DNA of 48,511 nt from Clostridium sp. Cult3 (GTDB lineage: Bacteria; Bacillota; Clostridia; Tissierellales; Tepidimicrobiaceae), in NCBI RefSeq assembly GCF_021655115.1, contig NZ_PPXY01000042.1, forward strand, positions 1 to 48,511, given 5' to 3'. Under the pieces are notes generated by a model. It saw nothing but the letters and a program-made list of their open reading frames with translations, ran no database searches and had not been told where the DNA came from. The translations under genes and the position numbers were made by a program. Shown one piece after another: positions 15,936 through 25,490 of the stretch; position 1 is the first letter of the stretch, and the number at the start of each line of letters is the position of its first letter.

Positions 15936-16761
15936 AATCCATTATTTCCTCACCAAAATTCTTTTTCATATAGTCCATTACTATTCCAGCCGTTTCCTCT
16001 ACTGCCTTATTGGATACATCTATCACTGTACAATCTAGTTTTTCCATTATTTTCTTAGAATATTCAAGTTCTAAATTAATTCTTTCTATACTTGCATAGT
16101 TGGCATTGTTACTTAATCCTAAAGACTTTAGTCTTTCTTGCCTTATTTCATTTAGTTTAAATGGATTGGCTATAAGCCCAAACACCCTTTTTGTATCCTT
16201 AAGAAATAACTCCTCTGGGGCTGGAACTTCTGGTACCAAGGGTACATTGGCTACTTTAAAATTTTTATGGGCTAAATACATACTTAAAGGCGTCTTGGAA
16301 GTTCTAGATACTCCTACCAACACAATATCGGCCTTCTTTATTCCCCTTGTATCCTTTCCATCATCATATTTTACAGCAAATTCTACGGCTTCTACTTTTT
16401 TAAAGTATTTTTCGTCTAATCGTCTTATCAATCCGGACTCCCTCTTTGGCTCATAGCCAAGTACTTGTTCTAAAGCATCTAAGGCTGGTGTCATTAAATC
16501 TACAACGGGAATATCGTATACCTGCCCCATTTCTATAATATAGTTTCTTAACCTTTCAATAACTATGGTATATATGATTATGCTTTTTTCATTCTTAGCC
16601 TCTTCAAATATTTCTAATATTTGATCTTCTTCCGTTATGTAAGGGAATCTTCGAACTTCATATTTGTCAGGGTTAAATTGACTTACAGCAGCTCTAGCCA
16701 CTTGTTCTCCCGTTTCCCCTATGGAGTCAGATAATACGTATATTGCAATACTCTTGTCCAT
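15934..16761 (-). CDS. ppsR: Pyruvate,phosphate dikinase (or PEP synthase) regulatory kinase/phosphorylase, YqfL type
   Basis: A DUF299 family bifunctional serine/threonine kinase and Pi-dependent phosphorylase. It has the N-terminal YVLSDSIGETGE and a P-loop GVSRTSKTP (about residues 150-158). It switches PPDK off and on by ADP-dependent phosphorylation. The ORF can extend to 16779, but ATG 16761 has GGGGTGAT directly upstream and gives the usual family N-terminus (MDKSIAIYVLSDS). It follows ccpN closely, linking it to control of gluconeogenic flux. No ppdK gene is in the window. Confidence 0.93.
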   Translation of the reverse strand: MDKSIAIYVLSDSIGETGEQVARAAVSQFNPDKYEVRRFPYITEEDQILEIFEEAKNEKSIIIYTIVIERLRNYIIEMGQVYDIPVVDLMTPALDALEQVLGYEPKRESGLIRRLDEKYFKKVEAVEFAVKYDDGKDTRGIKKADIVLVGVSRTSKTPLSMYLAHKNFKVANVPLVPEVPAPEELFLKDTKRVFGLIANPFKLNEIRQERLKSLGLSNNANYASIERINLELEYSKKIMEKLDCTVIDVSNKAVEETAGIVMDYMKKNFGEEIMD

Positions 16762-16771
16762 AATATCACCC

Positions 16772-17419
16772 CTATTCATTATTTCCTAAATCTACAAAGA
16801 GTCTGGTAATGGTAGTTTTAGTAATTCTACCTACTACTTTATAGACCTTCTCTTCTCCATCCGTTGAAACCACCTCTACTACAGGGATGCTGTCTACTTC
16901 GTGTTCTATAAGCTTGATAGCTGCCTCTAAAACCGTTTCTTCTAAGGTAGTTACTACTATATTAGGCATTCGTGTCATGATTACTCCTATTGGTGTTTTA
17001 TATAGATCCAAACCACCAATAGCATTCTTTAAGAAATCCTTTCTGGACACTACTCCAGAAAGGTATCCATTAGATGTAACAAATATGGTGCTCACATCTT
17101 CTAAAAACATGGTAACTATTGCATCATAAATGCTACTTTCCTCATCTACTACAACTGGCACAGATTTTCTATCTGCTACTTTAATCTCCCTTATCTTTTC
17201 TGATATGAAGCTTAGAGTAGTCTTTCCCGTATAGAAATACCCAACCTTTGGTCTTGCATCTAATATGCCTGACATTGTAAGTATAGCCAAGTCTGGACGG
17301 AGGGTTGAACGAGTTAATTCTAATCTCTTTGCAATGTTTTCGCTAGTTATTGGCTGGTTGTACTTAACTATATCGATAATCTTTTCCTGTCTTTCACTTA
17401 ATTGAATAGGAATCACCAC
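16772..17419 (-). CDS. ccpN: CcpN/YqzB-type repressor: helix-turn-helix plus two CBS domains
   Basis: The N-terminal helix-turn-helix (LSERQEKIIDIVKYNQPIT, then RLELTRSTLRPDLAILTMSG) is followed by a CBS pair (about residues 80-210: VPVVVDEESSIYDAIVTMF, GVIMTRMPNIVVT). In Bacillus, CcpN represses gluconeogenic genes, with ATP/ADP sensed by CBS. The start is one of two consecutive GTGs (17419 or 17416) after AAGGGG. It is followed by ppsR, the conserved pairing. Confidence 0.92.
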   Translation of the reverse strand: MVIPIQLSERQEKIIDIVKYNQPITSENIAKRLELTRSTLRPDLAILTMSGILDARPKVGYFYTGKTTLSFISEKIREIKVADRKSVPVVVDEESSIYDAIVTMFLEDVSTIFVTSNGYLSGVVSRKDFLKNAIGGLDLYKTPIGVIMTRMPNIVVTTLEETVLEAAIKLIEHEVDSIPVVEVVSTDGEEKVYKVVGRITKTTITRLFVDLGNNE

Positions 17420-17487
17420 CCCTTATACAGTACACAGTTTTCAATGGATAATTTAGAACAATTAACGATTTGTACCTAGTTTTTATA

Positions 17488-19566
17488 CTACTTGACTATC
17501 TTAGATAGATCGCAGATCATAAGCATAGTTTCCGATATTTTAGCTAATAGACTTAGCCTATTTCCTCTTATTTCATCGTCATCTACCATAACCATTACGT
17601 GGTCAAAGAAGTTATCCACAGGTTCTCTCAAAACGATAAACTGCTCTAGGGCTTTATCATATTCTTTTTTATTTAGCCAATTCAAGACTTTATCCTCTAT
17701 ACTATTAAATGCTTCATATAGCTCTATTTCCTCTTCTTCAACTAATAGATCCCTTTTTATCTCCGTGGAACTGGCTTTTTCAGCTAAATTAATAACACGA
17801 TTAAAAGTTGCTAATACCTTTGTCAGCCCTTCCTCATTTAAATATTCATTTAATTTGTCTGCTCTAAGTTTTAGATCATATACATCGTCTATCCCTGTGT
17901 TTATAACTCCATCAATAATATCATATCTTATACCCACATCGCTAAACATGTTTTTTATTCGACCATTAAAAAATTCAAGGATTTCTGATTTTATGTTTTC
18001 ATAATTAAATACTAGACTATTTTCATCTACATATATATATAGTGCAAAGTCTATTATATCTCCTAGATTTAAATTCAATTTTCTGTCCAATATTACATTT
18101 ATAATTCCCAAGGCTTGCCTTCTTAAACCATAAGGGTCTTGAGATCCTGTTGGTTGTATACCTATGGCAAAACATCCTGCTATAGTGTCTAGTTTATCGG
18201 CAATGCTAAGGATGGCCCCAGCTGTAGTAGTAGGTAGCTGGTCCTCTGCAAATCTTGGTAGATACTGTTCATATATTGCCAAACTTACTATTTCATTTTC
18301 TCCAGATTGTTTGGCATATTCCATTCCCATATTACCTTGTAATTCTGTAAATTCATCTACCATCTTTGTAACTAAATCCGCTTTTGAAAGGTAGGCTGCT
18401 CTTTCAATGTTGTTCTTTGTTTCCTGACCTACTTCCAAATAGTTACCAATCTTTGCAGCTAACTTTTGAATACGGATAGTCTTATCGAATAAAGTTCCTA
18501 GCTTTTCCTGAAATGTGATATTCTTTAAATCTTCTACATAATCTTCTAATGGAGTTTTTATATCTTCGTAATAGAAGAACTTAGCGTCTTCTAATCGGGC
18601 TCCTAAAACCTTTTCATTACCTTTTGTTACCGTATCTATATGTTCTTCATTCCCATTTCTTACGGTGATAAAGTAAGGTAATAGTCTCCCCTTATCATCT
18701 ACTACTGGAAAATAGCGTAGATGTTCTTTCATAGGAGTTATGATTACGTCTATTGGTAGATTTAAATACTCCTCTTCTATTCTACCGATTAATGGAGTTG
18801 GATATTCAACTATATAGGTAACTTCCTCTAATAGGCTGGAATCCATTAACAGATTGCCGCCTTTTTCCTTAGCCAACCTTTCAGAGCCATATTTGATAAT
18901 ATCCTTTCTCCTGTTTTGATCTACTAGTACATAATTCTTCTCTAAGGTTTCAAAGTATTCGTCTACGGACTTTAATTCAATATGATTGCTCCCTAAAAAT
19001 CTATGACCTTTAGTAATATTCCCCGCTTCTATACCCTCTAAATTGAAAGGTAGCACATTTTCGTTATAAAGGGATACTAACCATCTTATAGGCCGAGCAA
19101 ATCTTATGTTTTTACCCCCCCACTTCATAGACTTTGGAAATATTATGGATTTAATGATATTTGCCATGTTTTCTGATAATATAGTTTCCGTTGTTTTTCC
19201 TTCTTTTATTACATTAGCATATATATATTCCTCTCCATTGTATTCCTGTATGATAATTTGATCTATCTCAACGCCTTGCCCATTCATAAATCCATGAAGA
19301 GCCTTCGTAGGATTACCCTTATCGTCGTAGGCTATTCTCTTTGCAGGGCCCTTTACTAATTCCTGTATAGTTTCTTGCTTGTCACCTAAACCCTCTATTA
19401 TCAATACTAATCTTCTAGGTGTTGCATAGGTTTCTATACCCTCAAATTGTATTCTTTCTTCGTTTAACATCTTTTTAGTATTATTCTTTAGCTGTTCCAA
19501 AGCGCTACCTATAAGTCTAGCTGGTAACTCTTCTACCCCAATTTCTAATAGATATTTATTATCCAT
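17488..19566 (-). CDS. glyS: Glycyl-tRNA synthetase, beta subunit
   Basis: The 692-residue tRNA-binding subunit of the bacterial alpha2beta2 enzyme. It has the N-terminal [34 protein letters not shown], an HD-like central region, [36 protein letters not shown], and a DALR-type anticodon-binding end. It charges tRNA-Gly together with GlyQ. The ATG overlaps the glyQ stop by 8 nt, so the subunits are translationally coupled and share the T-box. Confidence 0.97.
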   Translation of the reverse strand: MDNKYLLEIGVEELPARLIGSALEQLKNNTKKMLNEERIQFEGIETYATPRRLVLIIEGLGDKQETIQELVKGPAKRIAYDDKGNPTKALHGFMNGQGVEIDQIIIQEYNGEEYIYANVIKEGKTTETILSENMANIIKSIIFPKSMKWGGKNIRFARPIRWLVSLYNENVLPFNLEGIEAGNITKGHRFLGSNHIELKSVDEYFETLEKNYVLVDQNRRKDIIKYGSERLAKEKGGNLLMDSSLLEEVTYIVEYPTPLIGRIEEEYLNLPIDVIITPMKEHLRYFPVVDDKGRLLPYFITVRNGNEEHIDTVTKGNEKVLGARLEDAKFFYYEDIKTPLEDYVEDLKNITFQEKLGTLFDKTIRIQKLAAKIGNYLEVGQETKNNIERAAYLSKADLVTKMVDEFTELQGNMGMEYAKQSGENEIVSLAIYEQYLPRFAEDQLPTTTAGAILSIADKLDTIAGCFAIGIQPTGSQDPYGLRRQALGIINVILDRKLNLNLGDIIDFALYIYVDENSLVFNYENIKSEILEFFNGRIKNMFSDVGIRYDIIDGVINTGIDDVYDLKLRADKLNEYLNEEGLTKVLATFNRVINLAEKASSTEIKRDLLVEEEEIELYEAFNSIEDKVLNWLNKKEYDKALEQFIVLREPVDNFFDHVMVMVDDDEIRGNRLSLLAKISETMLMICDLSKIVK

Positions 19567-20446
19567 TTGCTCTACCCCCTTCTTTTAATAGAGGATATCC
19601 TAGGCTTTCCCTCTGCTCTATGTATTTTGCTGCTACCATTTTTGCTAAAGATCTAACTCTAGCTATATAATGGGTTCTTTCCGTTACTGATACAGCCCCT
19701 CTAGCATCTAATACATTAAAAGTATGGGAACATTTTAACACATAATCGTAACTTGGAAGAACTAAACCTTCTTCTATATTGTTTTTTGCCTCTTCTTCAT
19801 ATATTTCAAATAAGTTTTTTAGAGTTTCTATATTTGCTTTTTCAAAACTATATACGGAGTGTTCATATTCTGCTTGTTTAAATATATCTCCATAGGTAAT
19901 ATGTCTATTCCATTTTATATCAAATATATCCTCTACATCTTGAAGATACATAGCGATTCGTTCTAGACCATAGGTTAGTTCTGCTGATTCCAAATCACAG
20001 TTAATACTTCCTACTTGTTGAAAGTATGTGAATTGGGTAATTTCCATACCGTCTAACCATACTTCCCAACCTAATCCCCAAGCGCCTAAAGTAGGTGCTT
20101 CCCAATTATCCTCCACAAATCTAATATCATGTTTTAATGGATCTATTCCTATTACCTTTAAGCTATCTAGGTATATATCCTGTACATCTTCTGGGGAAGG
20201 TTTTAATATAACTTGTAATTGATGATGTTGATATACCCGATGGGGATTTTCACCGTATCTTGCGTCTGCTGGCCTTCTAGATGGCTCTACATACACTACC
20301 TTCCAAGGCTCTGGCCCCAAAGCTCTTAAAAATGTATGAGGGCTCATGGTTCCAGCGCCTTTTTCTACATCATAAGGTTCTAATACTATGCACCCTTTGC
20401 TGCCCCAATAATCTAGTAGTTTCAGATACAATTCCTGAAAATACAT
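19559..20446 (-). CDS. glyQ: Glycyl-tRNA synthetase, alpha subunit
   Basis: The 295-residue class II catalytic subunit: [20 protein letters not shown], motif-2-like [20 protein letters not shown] and motif-3-like [10 protein letters not shown]. It forms glycyl-adenylate and charges tRNA-Gly with GlyS. The ATG at 20446 follows AAGGAGG. Expression is under the glycine T-box at 20482-20687. Confidence 0.97.
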   Translation of the reverse strand: MYFQELYLKLLDYWGSKGCIVLEPYDVEKGAGTMSPHTFLRALGPEPWKVVYVEPSRRPADARYGENPHRVYQHHQLQVILKPSPEDVQDIYLDSLKVIGIDPLKHDIRFVEDNWEAPTLGAWGLGWEVWLDGMEITQFTYFQQVGSINCDLESAELTYGLERIAMYLQDVEDIFDIKWNRHITYGDIFKQAEYEHSVYSFEKANIETLKNLFEIYEEEAKNNIEEGLVLPSYDYVLKCSHTFNVLDARGAVSVTERTHYIARVRSLAKMVAAKYIEQRESLGYPLLKEGGRANG

Positions 20447-20481
20447 ATTTAAACCTCCTTGTTTACAATATTTATAAATAC

Positions 20482-20687
20482 AAAAAACCTTTACATCCCT
20501 ATAGGGACGAAAGGTTACTTCCGCGGTTCCACCCTATTTAATACCTTGTGGTATTCCCTTAAAAAATATGCTCAGAAGTGCCCTTCATCAACATTTTTAT
20601 ACTAGGCTCTCACCAATCCTAATTCGCTTTAATATACATATTGACTTTTTCTTCTTCATTGCATACCAGGTTTTAGTTTTCTATATA
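20482..20687 (-). ncRNA. T-box riboswitch (glycine) controlling glyQ-glyS
   Basis: The minus-strand leader contains the diagnostic T-box AGGGTGGAACCGCGG (20521-20535), which base-pairs with the uncharged tRNA 3' end. Stem I elements include GGTGAGAGCC. The likely specifier is GGC (Gly, 20580-20582) in GAAGGGCACTTC. A terminator hairpin (20486-20516, U run at 20482-20487) competes with the T-box antiterminator. Uncharged tRNA-Gly should allow read-through into glyQ. The 5' end is inferred from the promoter. Confidence 0.95.
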
Positions 20688-20693
20688 ATTTAT

Positions 20694-20722
20694 AATCTAA
20701 CAAAAAATACATGACTTGTCAA
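20694..20722 (-). promoter_or_regulatory. Promoter of the T-box/glyQS transcript
   Basis: The minus strand reads TTGACA (20717-20722), 17 nt, TAGATT (20694-20699), with an extended TG motif just before the -10. It lies in the gap after the DUF4342 gene. Confidence 0.7.
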
Positions 20723-20746
20723 TATGGTTGTTCATGGTCCTTCATA

Positions 20747-21163
20747 TTATTCCACCAAATTGTTTATATTTATTACTTCTCCATCTTCTTTTTCTATTTC
20801 TATAATACACTTGGTGATAATGGCAGAACCTAAGCCTATTAAAGTCAGAGGGGCAGAGATTATAGAACCTAAGGCAGCAGCTGTCACTGGTATATTCATT
20901 ATGGTTTCACCATTCTTTTTTATGGTAATCTTAGTGACATTGCCTTTTCTCAATATTTCCTTTACCTTTTCTATCATCTGCTCACCTTTGTTGGATATGT
21001 TGTCTGTCCATGACTTTCTACCTTCTTCTATTATAATTATGGCCTCTACTACATCTCCTTCAGCCTCTACTAAAGCTTCCTTTGCCTCTTTAAAAGTGGC
21101 AGAAGTTCGAGCTACTACGGTGTCAATTTTTTCTAGAGATACTTCCATTTTAAACGCCTCCAT
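20747..21163 (-). CDS. DUF4342 domain protein
   Basis: A 138-residue protein. Residues 5-50 resemble a UBA/TS-N-type three-helix domain (ATFKEAKEALVEAEGDVVEAIIII). Residues 65-138 match the DUF4342 fold with KKNGETIMNIPVTAAALGSI and a hydrophobic stretch ISAPLTLIGLGSAIITKC that may touch the membrane. Function is unknown. Its start overlaps recO by 14 nt, so it is cotranslated with recO. It is the last gene before the glyQS promoter. Confidence 0.85.
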   Translation of the reverse strand: MEAFKMEVSLEKIDTVVARTSATFKEAKEALVEAEGDVVEAIIIIEEGRKSWTDNISNKGEQMIEKVKEILRKGNVTKITIKKNGETIMNIPVTAAALGSIISAPLTLIGLGSAIITKCIIEIEKEDGEVININNLVE

Positions 21164-21908
21164 TATTCTTCATTGATTTTAACATATTTAAAGAATTGAA
21201 TCCCTTTCTATCTATCTTATTCAATATGTATTTTTCCATAATAGCATGTAATTTAAACGTAGTATCTTTAGGTATTTTTAGGCATATTACTTCATCTAAA
21301 GGAGTGTACAAGAGGATTTTTATAGCTTTATACATATTGAAATCCATATTTTCACAGTAGGGGACCACATGGAAACAACTTTTACAGACTATTCCACCCC
21401 GATCTATGTTGAACTTAATCTGATTTAAATCTCTACTACCACAGTTTACACATCCTTCCAAATAGGGCTTGTAACCTAAAAAAGAAATATATTTTAATTC
21501 GTAGGCTAGTATGAATTTTAAAAAATCCTTTTCTAATTTAGATAAGACTAGTAAGCCTTTACGTAGTAGCAAAAATAGTTTTTCATTTTTCTCCTCTTCC
21601 ATAGTAGATAAGTCCAATAGTTCCAATAGATAAGAACCATACATTAACCTATTTATATTTTCCCTTATGGAGTAGAATGAATCGATTATATCTCCTTGAT
21701 TTATATAATATAAATTTCTACCCTTATATAAATTATATTCATTATAAGAAAAAGGTTGAGTATTAGCTATTAATTGAGACTTAGGTCTATAAGCTCCCCT
21801 AGCCATAGCCTGAATTTTGCCATGTCTTTCAGTATATATGGTAAGTATCTTACTGGTCTCTTTAAACCTTAATTCTTTCAATACTATTCCTTCAGTTTTA
21901 GTATACAT
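21150..21908 (-). CDS. recO: DNA repair protein RecO
   Basis: About 252 residues. An N-terminal OB fold (TEGIVLKELRFKETSKILTI, GKIQAMARGAYRPKS) is followed by a helical domain with a zinc-binding CVNCGSRD...CKSC. RecO loads RecA at gaps and anneals ssDNA with RecR. The ORF opens at 21935, but ATG 21908 has AAAGG 9 nt upstream and gives the family start MYTKTEGIVLKE, so I chose it. It lies 14 nt after the era stop. Confidence 0.94.
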   Translation of the reverse strand: MYTKTEGIVLKELRFKETSKILTIYTERHGKIQAMARGAYRPKSQLIANTQPFSYNEYNLYKGRNLYYINQGDIIDSFYSIRENINRLMYGSYLLELLDLSTMEEEKNEKLFLLLRKGLLVLSKLEKDFLKFILAYELKYISFLGYKPYLEGCVNCGSRDLNQIKFNIDRGGIVCKSCFHVVPYCENMDFNMYKAIKILLYTPLDEVICLKIPKDTTFKLHAIMEKYILNKIDRKGFNSLNMLKSMKNNGGV

Positions 21909-21921
21909 ATAATTAACCTTT

Positions 21922-22806
21922 CTATTTATATCCAAAGTAGCGTACTTTGCCTTCTTTTTCCCTCCAATTTTTCTCTACCTTTACCCATAATTGTAGATTA
22001 ACTTGACTACCTAGTAATTTTTCTATGTCGAACCGTGCAGTTTTGCCAATTTCTTTCAACATTTGACCTCTTTTGCCTATTATGATACCTTTGTGAGATT
22101 CCTTTTCGCAGTATATGGTAGCATGAACATCTATTAATTCTTTATCTTTTCTTTCTGATATACTATCTATGCTTACAAAGATTCCATGGGGAACTTCTTC
22201 CTGCAGATTTTCTAGGGCCTTCTCCCTGACTATTTCCGATATGATAAGCCTTTCAGGCTGATCTGTTATCATATCCTCTGGAAAATATTGAGGTCCTTCT
22301 GGTAATAATTTTTTAATTGCTTGAATATATCTGTCTATATTGGTACCATTCACAGCAGATATGGGAATAATATCGGTAAACATATTCATATCTTCATATT
22401 TCAATATTAGTTTATCTATTTTATCTCTATTGGATCTATCTATTTTGTTAATGAGCAATAGAATTGGCGTCTTGATGCCCTCTAATTGTTCTATTATATA
22501 GCTATCTAGTCTTCCTGTCTCCATACTTTCATCTACCATAAAAGTTACTACATCCACCTCTTCTAAAGTACTTTTTGAAACCCTAAGCATATATTCACCT
22601 AATTTATTTTTTGGTCTTTGAATGCCTGGTGTATCTAAAAAAACTATTTGACATTCTTCTTCAGTGTATACAAGCTGAATTTTATTCCTAGTAGTTTGGG
22701 GCTTATCAGATATTATTGATATCTTTTCTCCTATGATATGATTAAGCAATGTAGATTTTCCTACATTCGGTCTTCCAATAACGGTTACAAATCCTGATCT
22801 ATACAT
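21922..22806 (-). CDS. era: Ribosome-assembly GTPase Era
   Basis: A 294-residue TRAFAC GTPase: G1 GRPNVGKST (11-19), G3 DTPG (59-62), G4 NKID (121-124), and a C-terminal KH domain with GIIIGKRGQMLKEIG that binds the 3' end of 16S rRNA. It acts in 30S maturation. The ATG follows AGGAGTGATGAA, 19 nt after cdd. The cdd-era-recO order is conserved in Firmicutes. Confidence 0.97.
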   Translation of the reverse strand: MYRSGFVTVIGRPNVGKSTLLNHIIGEKISIISDKPQTTRNKIQLVYTEEECQIVFLDTPGIQRPKNKLGEYMLRVSKSTLEEVDVVTFMVDESMETGRLDSYIIEQLEGIKTPILLLINKIDRSNRDKIDKLILKYEDMNMFTDIIPISAVNGTNIDRYIQAIKKLLPEGPQYFPEDMITDQPERLIISEIVREKALENLQEEVPHGIFVSIDSISERKDKELIDVHATIYCEKESHKGIIIGKRGQMLKEIGKTARFDIEKLLGSQVNLQLWVKVEKNWREKEGKVRYFGYK

Positions 22807-22825
22807 TTCATCACTCCTGTTAATA

Positions 22826-23215
22826 TTATCCTAAATCTTCTGGTCCAAAACTATAGGGAAGTAATTCATCTAAATTGTATTCTCTGTATTCATCTTCAGA
22901 ATTAGCCACTATAATTATTGCATCTTTTCCAAATTCCCTTATAACCTGTCTACAAACCCCACAAGGATAGGTAAAATCGGAATCTCCCACTACAGCAATA
23001 GCTTTTATTTTTTTATGACCTTCAGATACAGCTTTAAATATAGCAGTTCTTTCTGCGCAAAGGGTTGGCGAATAAGAAGCTATTTCGATATTACAACCAG
23101 TATAAATCTCTCCATTTTCTGTAAGTACTGCTGCGCCTACCTTAAAGTGAGAATAAGGAACATATGCTTTTTGTTGAGCTTCTAGAGCTTTTTTTATTAG
23201 ATGTCTTTTATCCAT
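22826..23215 (-). CDS. cdd: Cytidine deaminase
   Basis: A zinc deaminase of about 129 residues with the catalytic CAERTAIF (C and E) and PCGVCRQVI (two zinc cysteines). It converts cytidine or deoxycytidine to uridine forms in pyrimidine salvage. The ORF opens at 23230, but that ATG overlaps the Shine-Dalgarno GAGGAG. ATG 23215 lies 7 nt after it and gives the family start MDKRHLIKKALE. Confidence 0.96.
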   Translation of the reverse strand: MDKRHLIKKALEAQQKAYVPYSHFKVGAAVLTENGEIYTGCNIEIASYSPTLCAERTAIFKAVSEGHKKIKAIAVVGDSDFTYPCGVCRQVIREFGKDAIIIVANSEDEYREYNLDELLPYSFGPEDLG

Positions 23216-23243
23216 ATTACCACTCCTCATACTATTTTATTTC

Positions 23244-24308
23244 CTAATGGATATTTATATTTGAATCCGTGCTAACTACTTGTATCCACGTTATCCCTGG
23301 ATTTAGTACTATTTCTTTTCCATTTTCGTCACAATAATAGGTCTTGCTATTTCTTGCATTTTTTGACCATTTAATATTTATTCCTTTGCCATTGGTTATA
23401 TATTTACCCTTTCCTTCCCCTACTAAATCTATTGATAATCTACCTTCATTGTCTATTATTTTAGTCTTTGCCTCTTGAACGATTATATTCTTTGCTGTTA
23501 TTGGAGAATTGGTCAATTCATCATAATGATTCTCTCCATCTTTTTGACGATAATATAATCTCTCTTCTGGATTATAGCTATAAGAGGTTGTATTATTTTT
23601 AAAATAATTAATATGTATATCTGTTGCCGTAAAACCTTCTAGTTCTTCGTCTTCATCATGAAATTCAAACCCCTGATACTCACCTATTAATCCATAACCC
23701 TTCTGTTGTTGGGCTTTTCTGATGGCTCTCATATTGGTATAGGTATTGTGGGGAGCTTTTTTCCCAACCTTAGTATTTTTCCACAACACTTTATTCGAGC
23801 TAGATAATCCATCGATGTCTGCTACGTTTAACTGGATAATATCCCGTTTAGCTTGAGGACTGCCTCCTACTCTTACATATATGGGATCGTATTCTAACAA
23901 AGCGGTTATAAAATACGGCCTTGAGGATCTGATAGGTCCTATAGATTCAGGCTCGTTTATTAAAAATATCCCCATATATCTTGTGTAGGGAGCTTCCACC
24001 AAAAATTCGTATATTATTTCCCCTTGGGATAGGCCTGCTTGCCATCTAGCTTTTGGATGATTGTCAAACATTATAGCAATAGGTCTTCTATTTACCTTTT
24101 CTTCTGGTGCATAGATACCTGATAAAGGTGAGGGAATTCCCTCCTTTGCTTCTACTATTTCAATTTTTTCTGCTTTCTCATCTATTGGTTCTTCTTCCAC
24201 TTTTTCTGCTCCTCTTAAAATATCTTCTTCTAATTGAGATACGCTATTTTTACAACCTACTAATAAAAACAATAATAGTATGATAACAAATATTGTTGTC
24301 TTTTTCAT
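23244..24308 (-). CDS. DUF3048 (YerB-like) lipoprotein
   Basis: 354 residues. The signal peptide ends in the lipobox LLVGC (C19). The DUF3048 body has PLSGIYAPEEKVNRRPIAIM, DNHPKARWQAGLSQGEIIYEF and GPIRSSRPYFI, with a C-terminal domain near 250-350 ending in NPGITWIQVV. It is exported and lipid-anchored; function is unknown, and homologues are common in sporulating Firmicutes. The ATG follows GGAGG. It lies between the dgkA-PAP2 fusion and cdd. Confidence 0.9.
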   Translation of the reverse strand: MKKTTIFVIILLLFLLVGCKNSVSQLEEDILRGAEKVEEEPIDEKAEKIEIVEAKEGIPSPLSGIYAPEEKVNRRPIAIMFDNHPKARWQAGLSQGEIIYEFLVEAPYTRYMGIFLINEPESIGPIRSSRPYFITALLEYDPIYVRVGGSPQAKRDIIQLNVADIDGLSSSNKVLWKNTKVGKKAPHNTYTNMRAIRKAQQQKGYGLIGEYQGFEFHDEDEELEGFTATDIHINYFKNNTTSYSYNPEERLYYRQKDGENHYDELTNSPITAKNIIVQEAKTKIIDNEGRLSIDLVGEGKGKYITNGKGINIKWSKNARNSKTYYCDENGKEIVLNPGITWIQVVSTDSNINIH

Positions 24309-24320
24309 ACTCTGCCTCCA

Positions 24321-25025
24321 CTATCCAATTATTTGAAATACTAATATGCCTACTAGTATACCTAGTAATGCCCCAGAAATCACTTCAAATAAAGAATGTA
24401 TCTTCCCTTCTATTCTACTTTCTCCAACCAAAACAGCCATAAAAATGGAGAGGGTAGATACTAATATATTGTTAGCTTCAAAGGCTATTATGGTGGCAAT
24501 ACAAAAGGATACAGCTGCATGGCCGCTTACAATACCCCCTTGAAAAGGGGTGCCTTTTCCTCTATAAAATTTGGTTTTTATCCCAATGGTCAATAATACC
24601 ACTAATGCTATGGACACAAAAGTTAAATGAACCGAAGAATTCTTTATCTTATATAGTATGCGATTTGTATAAGGGTTTAATCTATCAAAAAATAACAAAT
24701 ATCCTACTACTATTGAATTTATTGCAGCTATTAAAACTCCCCCAGCTGCTACATCTTTGGCTATTCTGGCTAAAGGGTGAAAATCCTCTGTTATCAAGTC
24801 TATAGTCCTTTCTATAGCAGTATTTATCATTTCAGTGATAAATACCAAGGATATGGTGAAAAATAGTAGTAATAATTCCCCTCTCGAAAAATCAAAAAAT
24901 AAGCTTAATATAATGACGACAATGGATATAAAAAAATGAATTCTCATATTTCTTTCAGTTTTTAATGTATAAATTATGCCCGATACTGCATAATTAAAAC
25001 TTTCAATTAAAGATCTCGACTTCAT
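24321..25025 (-). CDS. Fused diacylglycerol/undecaprenol kinase and PAP2-type phosphatase
   Basis: Residues 1-115 are a DgkA-type kinase with the family motif FITEMINTAIERTIDL and KDVAAGGVLI. Residues 125-234 are a PAP2 domain: GKGTPFQGGIVSGHAAVS (phosphatase motifs 1-2) and ESRIEGKIHSLFEV (motif 3). About six membrane segments are predicted. In Gram-positives the kinase domain phosphorylates undecaprenol; the PAP2 domain could reverse this or act on undecaprenyl pyrophosphate. B. subtilis has a stand-alone dgkA at this site. The ATG at 25025 follows AGGGG. Confidence 0.9.
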   Translation of the reverse strand: MKSRSLIESFNYAVSGIIYTLKTERNMRIHFFISIVVIILSLFFDFSRGELLLLFFTISLVFITEMINTAIERTIDLITEDFHPLARIAKDVAAGGVLIAAINSIVVGYLLFFDRLNPYTNRILYKIKNSSVHLTFVSIALVVLLTIGIKTKFYRGKGTPFQGGIVSGHAAVSFCIATIIAFEANNILVSTLSIFMAVLVGESRIEGKIHSLFEVISGALLGILVGILVFQIIG

Positions 25026-25034
25026 AGTATTCCC

Positions 25035-25490
25035 CTACTTTTTATTTTTAAATATTCTTAATCTTTTCATTAGATCTTTTTCTTTGCTTCTCATAAGAGC
25101 CCTTTCTCCTTCTTCCATATGATCGTAACCTAATAAATGGAACATGCTATGAGCAGTTAAATAGGCTACTTCTCTTAAAAAAGAATGACCATATGCTTTG
25201 GATTGTTCTAGGGCCTTTTCAGCAGATATAATAATATCTCCTAATAATGGCATGGGTACTGGCACATTTTCTTCTAAAGGAAATGACAATACATCTGTAT
25301 TGCTATCTACGTTTCTATATTGTTTATTTAGCTTTCGTATTTCTTCATTATCTACAAAGGATATGCTTATTTCATAATCTAAGGACCTTTCCTCCAATAT
25401 TAAGCACTCTCTTACGACTTGTTCCAATACGCCATATAGGTCTTCATCTATTTCTACCTGGTCTTGTCTATTATCTATATATATTTCCAT
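25035..25490 (-). CDS. ybeY: Endoribonuclease YbeY
   Basis: A 151-residue metallo-RNase with the three-histidine motif HSMFHLLGYDH (H-x3-H-x5-H) and the upstream NTDVLSFPL. It takes part in 16S rRNA 3' maturation and 70S quality control. Its ATG directly abuts the yqfF stop (TAG-ATG), so translation is coupled. The HSMF form is a mild variant of the common HGxLH. Confidence 0.95.
   Translation of the reverse strand: MEIYIDNRQDQVEIDEDLYGVLEQVVRECLILEERSLDYEISISFVDNEEIRKLNKQYRNVDSNTDVLSFPLEENVPVPMPLLGDIIISAEKALEQSKAYGHSFLREVAYLTAHSMFHLLGYDHMEEGERALMRSKEKDLMKRLRIFKNKK

Noticed and set aside
17492-18004. Plus-strand open frame of 170 codons opposite glyS
   Set aside because: Serine- and isoleucine-rich shadow with no recognisable domain, entirely inside a highly conserved minus-strand gene.
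20724-21176. Plus-strand open frame opposite the DUF4342 gene
   Set aside because: The minus strand has a recognisable domain, coupling to recO and a ribosome site. The plus frame has only low-complexity hydrophobic content.
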